Assembly (NCBI GenBank): GCA_000416085.1
Contig: KE356579.1
Location: 1,184,879-1,193,056, forward strand
Origin: a halophilic archaeon J07HX64
Lineage (GTDB): Archaea; Halobacteriota; Halobacteria; Halobacteriales; Haloarculaceae
Length of the DNA: 8,178 bases
Direction: 5' to 3'
A model generated the notes under the pieces. That model had not been told where the DNA came from and ran no database searches. It saw only the letters and a program-made list of their open reading frames with translations. Of the stretch, positions 6,473 to 8,178 are shown piece by piece. Position numbers and translations under genes: made by a program. Numbering within the stretch: the stretch's first letter is position 1; each line of letters begins with the position of its first letter.

Positions 6473-6495
6473 CTTTCTCTTTGACTCTCCGTAAC

Positions 6496-6858
6496 TCACG
6501 TTCCGAGGCTCTCTCGGTTGATGCGGACACCTGTCGGCGCGACGATGATCTGGTCATCGGGTTTTTTCTTTGCGATATCGCCGTCGACCTCGTCGACGAC
6601 CTGCTGGAGTTCGTCGATTATGTGCTGCATCGCTCGGTCCTGCGTGCTGTGGCGGGTCACGTCCGCGATGACGATATCACCGTCGTAGATTGCGTCTTTT
6701 ATATCGATGATGTCTGTCTTCTCACCGATGCGCGCGAAGTGGATGTTCGTCCCCGCAGCTGCCTCCTCCATCGACAATCCATCCGCCGAGAGTGAGACGT
6801 AGTCATCTTTCTGTCTGGAGTCACCCTGCTCGCCGAGTATCGTGCTCATCAAACCCAT
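6496..6858 (-). CDS. sepF: Cell division protein SepF (FtsZ membrane anchor)
   Basis: This 120-residue protein matches haloarchaeal SepF. It starts MGLMSTILG, the short amphipathic membrane-targeting helix of the family, followed by an acidic linker (DDYVSLSADGLS). The SepF core follows from about residue 38: IHFARIGEKTDIIDIKDAIYDGDIVIADVTR, then a helix (MQHIIDELQQVVDEVDGDI) and QIIVAPTGVRI at the end. In archaea SepF binds FtsZ and tethers the division ring to the membrane at mid-cell. The first Met is chosen over Met4 because the family begins MG-I/L-M. Length is normal. The gene is convergent with comB; without the transposon their stop codons would lie one base apart. It is divergent from tRNA-Pro. 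Intact and probably essential or important for division. Confidence 0.9.
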   Translation of the reverse strand: MGLMSTILGEQGDSRQKDDYVSLSADGLSMEEAAAGTNIHFARIGEKTDIIDIKDAIYDGDIVIADVTRHSTQDRAMQHIIDELQQVVDEVDGDIAKKKPDDQIIVAPTGVRINRESLGT

Positions 6859-6882
6859 ACCTCATATCCCAACCGGAGGCCG

Positions 6883-6888
6883 CTTAGT
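6883..6888 (-). promoter_or_regulatory. Weak TATA-like box for sepF
   Basis: Minus-strand ACTAAG is centred about 27 nt before the sepF ATG (6858). The match is poor and the call rests mainly on spacing. Confidence 0.25.
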
Positions 6889-6948
6889 CCTTACGCAGGT
6901 ACCCGGGTGGAAATCAGCTCCACGAGACACGCGAGACTGCAACGAAAC

Positions 6949-6955
6949 GCTTAGG
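6949..6955 (+). promoter_or_regulatory. Promoter-like box of tRNA-Pro
   Basis: GCTTAGG follows CGAAAC, resembling a BRE plus TATA element before haloarchaeal tRNA genes. It would start transcription a few bases before the tRNA 5' end at 6982. Confidence 0.4.
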
Positions 6956-6981
6956 ACCGAGTGCATATCAGTATGTAATAC

Positions 6982-7054
6982 GGGACCGTGGGGTAGCTTG
7001 GTATCCTCCGGGCCTTGGGTGCCCGCAACCGCGGTTCAAATCCGCGCGGTCCCA
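6982..7054 (+). tRNA. tRNA-Pro (anticodon UGG)
   Basis: The 73-nt cloverleaf is complete. The acceptor stem pairs GGGACCG (6982-6988) with CGGTCCC (7047-7053), with A7054 as discriminator. The anticodon stem pairs CGGGC (7009-7013) with GCCCG (7021-7025) around the loop CTTGGGT, giving anticodon TGG at 7016-7018, which reads CCA proline codons. The T-arm is CGCGG, TTCAAAT, CCGCG (7030-7046). There is no intron and CCA is not encoded. TTTT follows at 7056-7059 and may end transcription. The 3' 20 nt recur at 7168-7187. Confidence 0.96.
7035..7054 (+). repeat. att-like core within the tRNA-Pro 3' end
   Basis: The 20 nt from TTCAAATCC to GGTCCCA, covering the T-loop, the T-stem 3' strand, the acceptor 3' strand and the discriminator, recur exactly at 7168-7187. 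tRNA 3' ends are the usual attachment sites of tyrosine integrases, so this is a likely att site. Confidence 0.6.
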
Positions 7055-7167
7055 CTTTTGACGCCGACTGTGACGAGCAAAGCGAGGAACCAGCGGCGTC
7101 TGCGTGGGCGACAGTGGATTCGAACGAGACGAGTCGCGCGCAGCGAGGCGAGCACGTCTCGGCGTAA
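7055..7167. other. Hairpin-rich spacer between the tRNA end and its copy
   Basis: No gene is seen. GACGCCG (7061-7067) pairs with CGGCGTC about 27 nt later, extended by CTG/CAG beyond a bulge. A second fold pairs GGATTCGAA...GAGACG with CGTCTC...TTCAAATCC, the last part lying in the copied tRNA end. GGATTCGAAC is also a reverse-strand T-arm sequence (GTTCGAATCC), so the spacer may contain an old inverted tRNA piece. No integrase is present. Confidence 0.4.
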
Positions 7168-7187
7168 TTCAAATCCGCGCGGTCCCA
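7168..7187 (+). repeat. Second copy of the tRNA-Pro 3' end (att-like)
   Basis: An exact 20-bp copy of 7035-7054, 133 bp downstream, ending in the discriminator A. The sequence before it does not make a tRNA, so it is a partial copy of the kind left by an integrated and later lost element. Confidence 0.65.
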
Positions 7188-7455
7188 TCCTGTCGCGAAC
7201 AACGTGCAACGGCTCACGGCGATATGAGCCTAAACGCTAAGAAAAAAAGATAGCCCATCACATCCGTGCAGTCAGGAGATTTACCGGATATTTGAATATA
7301 TTCCTCCCCACTGGGTGTACAGAATCGTGAGATCGACTCCCGATAGGAATACCCTCTCACCCTCACCCTCGCTCCGCTCGGGTTCGGAACCACCACCACA
7401 GACCGCGACACTACCACACTGGGCGAGTGGAGTCAACAGACTCACTCATCTGCTC
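7188..7455. other. Intergenic stretch without a convincing gene
   Basis: Composition is mixed and partly AT-rich (around 7275-7305). A minus-strand frame of 67 codons ends at 7214, but it resembles no family and begins with a low-complexity VVVSRS-like stretch. Apart from the T-tract noted separately I see nothing in it. Confidence 0.5.
7242..7248 (-). terminator. T7 tract, possible terminator for minus-strand transcripts
   Basis: Seven A on the plus strand are seven T on the minus strand, about 210 nt past the stop of the phosphatase-like gene. Archaeal termination relies on T-runs, so this could end that transcript. No other evidence supports it. Confidence 0.3.
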
Positions 7456-7947
7456 TCACCTGCACGCATCGAGGAGGGTCTGTAGCTCGCTTCTGGGGGC
7501 GGCTTCGAGTGGCGAGCGGCCAGTCTGTCTGACGGTTTCGATAGCATCGTCGAGTGCGTAGCCACGGTTGGTGGCGAGCCAGAAAGCGAGGATGTGGCCG
7601 GTCCGGCCCTGTCCGGCAGAGTAGTGGACGACAACCGGCGCATCTGCCTCAACCCCCTCCTCCAGGAAGGGCAGAATCTCGCGTGTCAGAGTTCCTTCGG
7701 AAACAGCCTCGTGGTCGGGGATCGGAGCACGACGGACGCTGTCCGTCCCGGATGACTGCCGATATTGCTCGAGCAGAGCGTCGTATCGGTCGAGTTTTCG
7801 GTCGAGCAGACAGCACACCCGCTCGATGCCCTTTGTCTGCAGGTACTCGACCCAAGACCGAACACTCTCGTCAGATGGGTTGTGTGACCGGTATCTTAGT
7901 GGCTCGTCACATCGACAGAGACAGGTGGTGACACAGCAGTACGCCAT
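7456..7947 (-). CDS. Tyrosine/dual-specificity phosphatase-like protein with catalytic Cys replaced by Tyr
   Basis: This 163-residue protein has the fold signature of cysteine-dependent protein tyrosine phosphatases. The P-loop region is VVVHYSAGQGRTGHILAFWLA (105 onward), matching HC-x5-R-T/S except that the nucleophilic Cys is Tyr109 (codon TAC at 7623-7621; TGC would be Cys). Arg115 and Thr116 are kept. The likely general acid is Asp78 in APIPDHE. The C-terminal helices (YALDDAIETVRQTGRSPLEAA) are typical. The N-terminus is Cys-rich (MAYCCVTTCLCRCDEP). As written the protein cannot use the normal phosphocysteine mechanism, so it may be a pseudophosphatase that binds phosphoproteins, or a recently inactivated gene. 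A sequencing error is the simplest alternative. The start ATG at 7947 has only a weak TATG upstream. Confidence 0.78.
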   Translation of the reverse strand: MAYCCVTTCLCRCDEPLRYRSHNPSDESVRSWVEYLQTKGIERVCCLLDRKLDRYDALLEQYRQSSGTDSVRRAPIPDHEAVSEGTLTREILPFLEEGVEADAPVVVHYSAGQGRTGHILAFWLATNRGYALDDAIETVRQTGRSPLEAAPRSELQTLLDACR

Positions 7948-7975
7948 CGGAGTCGGCTGGGATCGTCATACCCAG

Positions 7976-8037
7976 CCCGAACACCGGTCACAGCCAGCCG
8001 GGACCGTGACACCCGAACACCGGTCACAGCCAGCCGG
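7976..8037. repeat. 36-bp tandem repeat copying the 3' end of the HEAT-like gene
   Basis: A 26-bp sequence containing CCCGAACACCGGTCACAGCC occurs exactly at 7976-8001 and 8012-8037, giving a 36-bp period. The 10 bp between the copies (GACCGTGACA) recur imperfectly just before the first (GATCGTCATA), so about 2.3 units are present. The second copy contains the last four codons and stop of the minus-strand gene ending at 8024, so the first copy is a duplicate of that gene tail. Confidence 0.85.
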
Positions 8038-8178
8038 ACTGCCGTTCTCGCTCGCGCTTGACCCGTTCGGGGTACTTGCTGGCGACCCGTTTGAGTGCCG
8101 CCTTGGAGTACCGCTGGACGGTCGAGTTGGGGTCGTCGAGATTCTCGGCGAGTTTCGGGATCGCTCTGCCCCGGACAG
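8024..8178 (-). CDS. C-terminus of a probable HEAT-repeat protein (partial)
   Basis: The last 50 residues of a gene running off the window edge are visible. The stretch RAIPKLAENLDDPNSTVQRY, followed by SKAALKRVASKYPERVK, has the helix-turn-helix pattern of a HEAT repeat, with the D-D-P/N turn and the A-A-L helix. It ends with a highly charged RERERQSGWL. HEAT repeats are protein-binding scaffolds, so the role cannot be set from this fragment. The stop TGA is at 8026-8024 and lies inside the 36-bp tandem repeat. The 5' part is outside the window. The minus-strand phosphatase-like gene follows after about 77 bp. Confidence 0.6.
   Translation of the reverse strand, partial: VRGRAIPKLAENLDDPNSTVQRYSKAALKRVASKYPERVKRERERQSGWL

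Larger units (their letters stand above)
5031..6490 (-). mobile_element. Complete tnpB-only (IS1341-type) element of the IS200/IS605 superfamily with IS608-like ends
   Basis: The 1460-bp element reads on the minus strand. Left end: the flank is TTAC (6494-6491), and AAAG (6476-6473) abuts a hairpin of CTCCGTGC, loop CTTA, GCGCGGGG (6472-6453). Right end: GAAT (5064-5061) abuts a hairpin of CCTCGCCC, loop TTCA, GGGCGGGG (5060-5041), and the element ends TCAA (5034-5031). TTAC/AAAG and TCAA/GAAT are the cleavage-site and guide tetranucleotides known from IS608, in the same places beside the hairpins. There is no tnpA, so movement would need a transposase in trans. Deleting the element joins comB to a native stop exactly, which confirms both ends. 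No target duplication is seen, as expected for this superfamily. Confidence 0.88.

Noticed and set aside
6282..6557. 91-codon minus-strand frame spanning the transposon left end, considered as a tnpA remnant
   Set aside because: It runs across the sepF 3' end and the left hairpin in another frame and has no HUH or Tyr motif of TnpA.
7214..7417. 67-codon minus-strand frame in the intergenic stretch
   Set aside because: No recognisable family, low-complexity start, basic composition unlike haloarchaeal proteins, and no promoter seen.
7976..8037. Two 26-bp repeats considered as plasmid-type iterons or an origin
   Set aside because: There are only two full copies, one overlaps a coding end, and no replication gene is near.

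Overview
The window looks like chromosomal DNA of a haloarchaeon (class Halobacteria). The proteins are strongly acidic, the core genes are GC-rich, and several families are typical of haloarchaea: a DUF5796 protein, archaeal SepF, and an IS1341-type TnpB. Most genes have a TATA-like element centred 25-27 nt before the start codon, which fits leaderless mRNAs. Assignments come from reading the sequence and recalled family features; no database search was run.

Layout, left to right. (1) 1-715, minus strand: a start-less fragment at the edge resembling an ion-channel pore, then a lower-GC DUF433/DUF5615 pair (antitoxin-like and PIN-like toxin) with an ATGA overlap. (2) 1059-5034, plus strand: a DUF5796 protein, an SRPBCC-fold protein, an AMP-forming acetyl-CoA synthetase (acs) and a ComB-like 2-phosphosulfolactate phosphatase. 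Each has its own promoter-like box, so this is a run of single genes rather than one operon. (3) 5031-6490: a complete tnpB-only IS200/IS605-superfamily element on the minus strand, with a decayed tnpB. (4) 6496-6858, minus: sepF, the archaeal FtsZ membrane anchor. (5) 6982-7187: tRNA-Pro(UGG), followed 133 bp later by a 20-bp copy of its 3' end, like an integration scar. (6) 7456-7947, minus: a tyrosine/dual-specificity phosphatase-like protein whose P-loop Cys is Tyr. (7) 8024-8178, minus: the C-terminus of a probable HEAT-repeat protein, whose last codons are copied in a 36-bp tandem repeat.

The most informative region is the tnpB element. Both ends carry the parts known from IS608: TTAC flank, AAAG guide and hairpin on the left; GAAT guide, hairpin and terminal TCAA on the right. 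Removing 5031-6490 in silico rejoins comB to a native CAG-TAA ending one base from the convergent stop of sepF. The element therefore entered a one-base gap between two convergent genes and now supplies comB's stop codon. Its tnpB carries a TGA at a normally Trp codon, a -1 shift in an A7 run and no usable start, so the protein is probably dead, while the ends and the potential omega RNA look intact.

Other points of interest are the Cys-to-Tyr pseudophosphatase, two independent duplications of gene 3' ends (at DUF5796 and at the HEAT gene), and the tRNA-Pro scar with a large imperfect hairpin between its repeats. I found no CRISPR array and no complete defence island.
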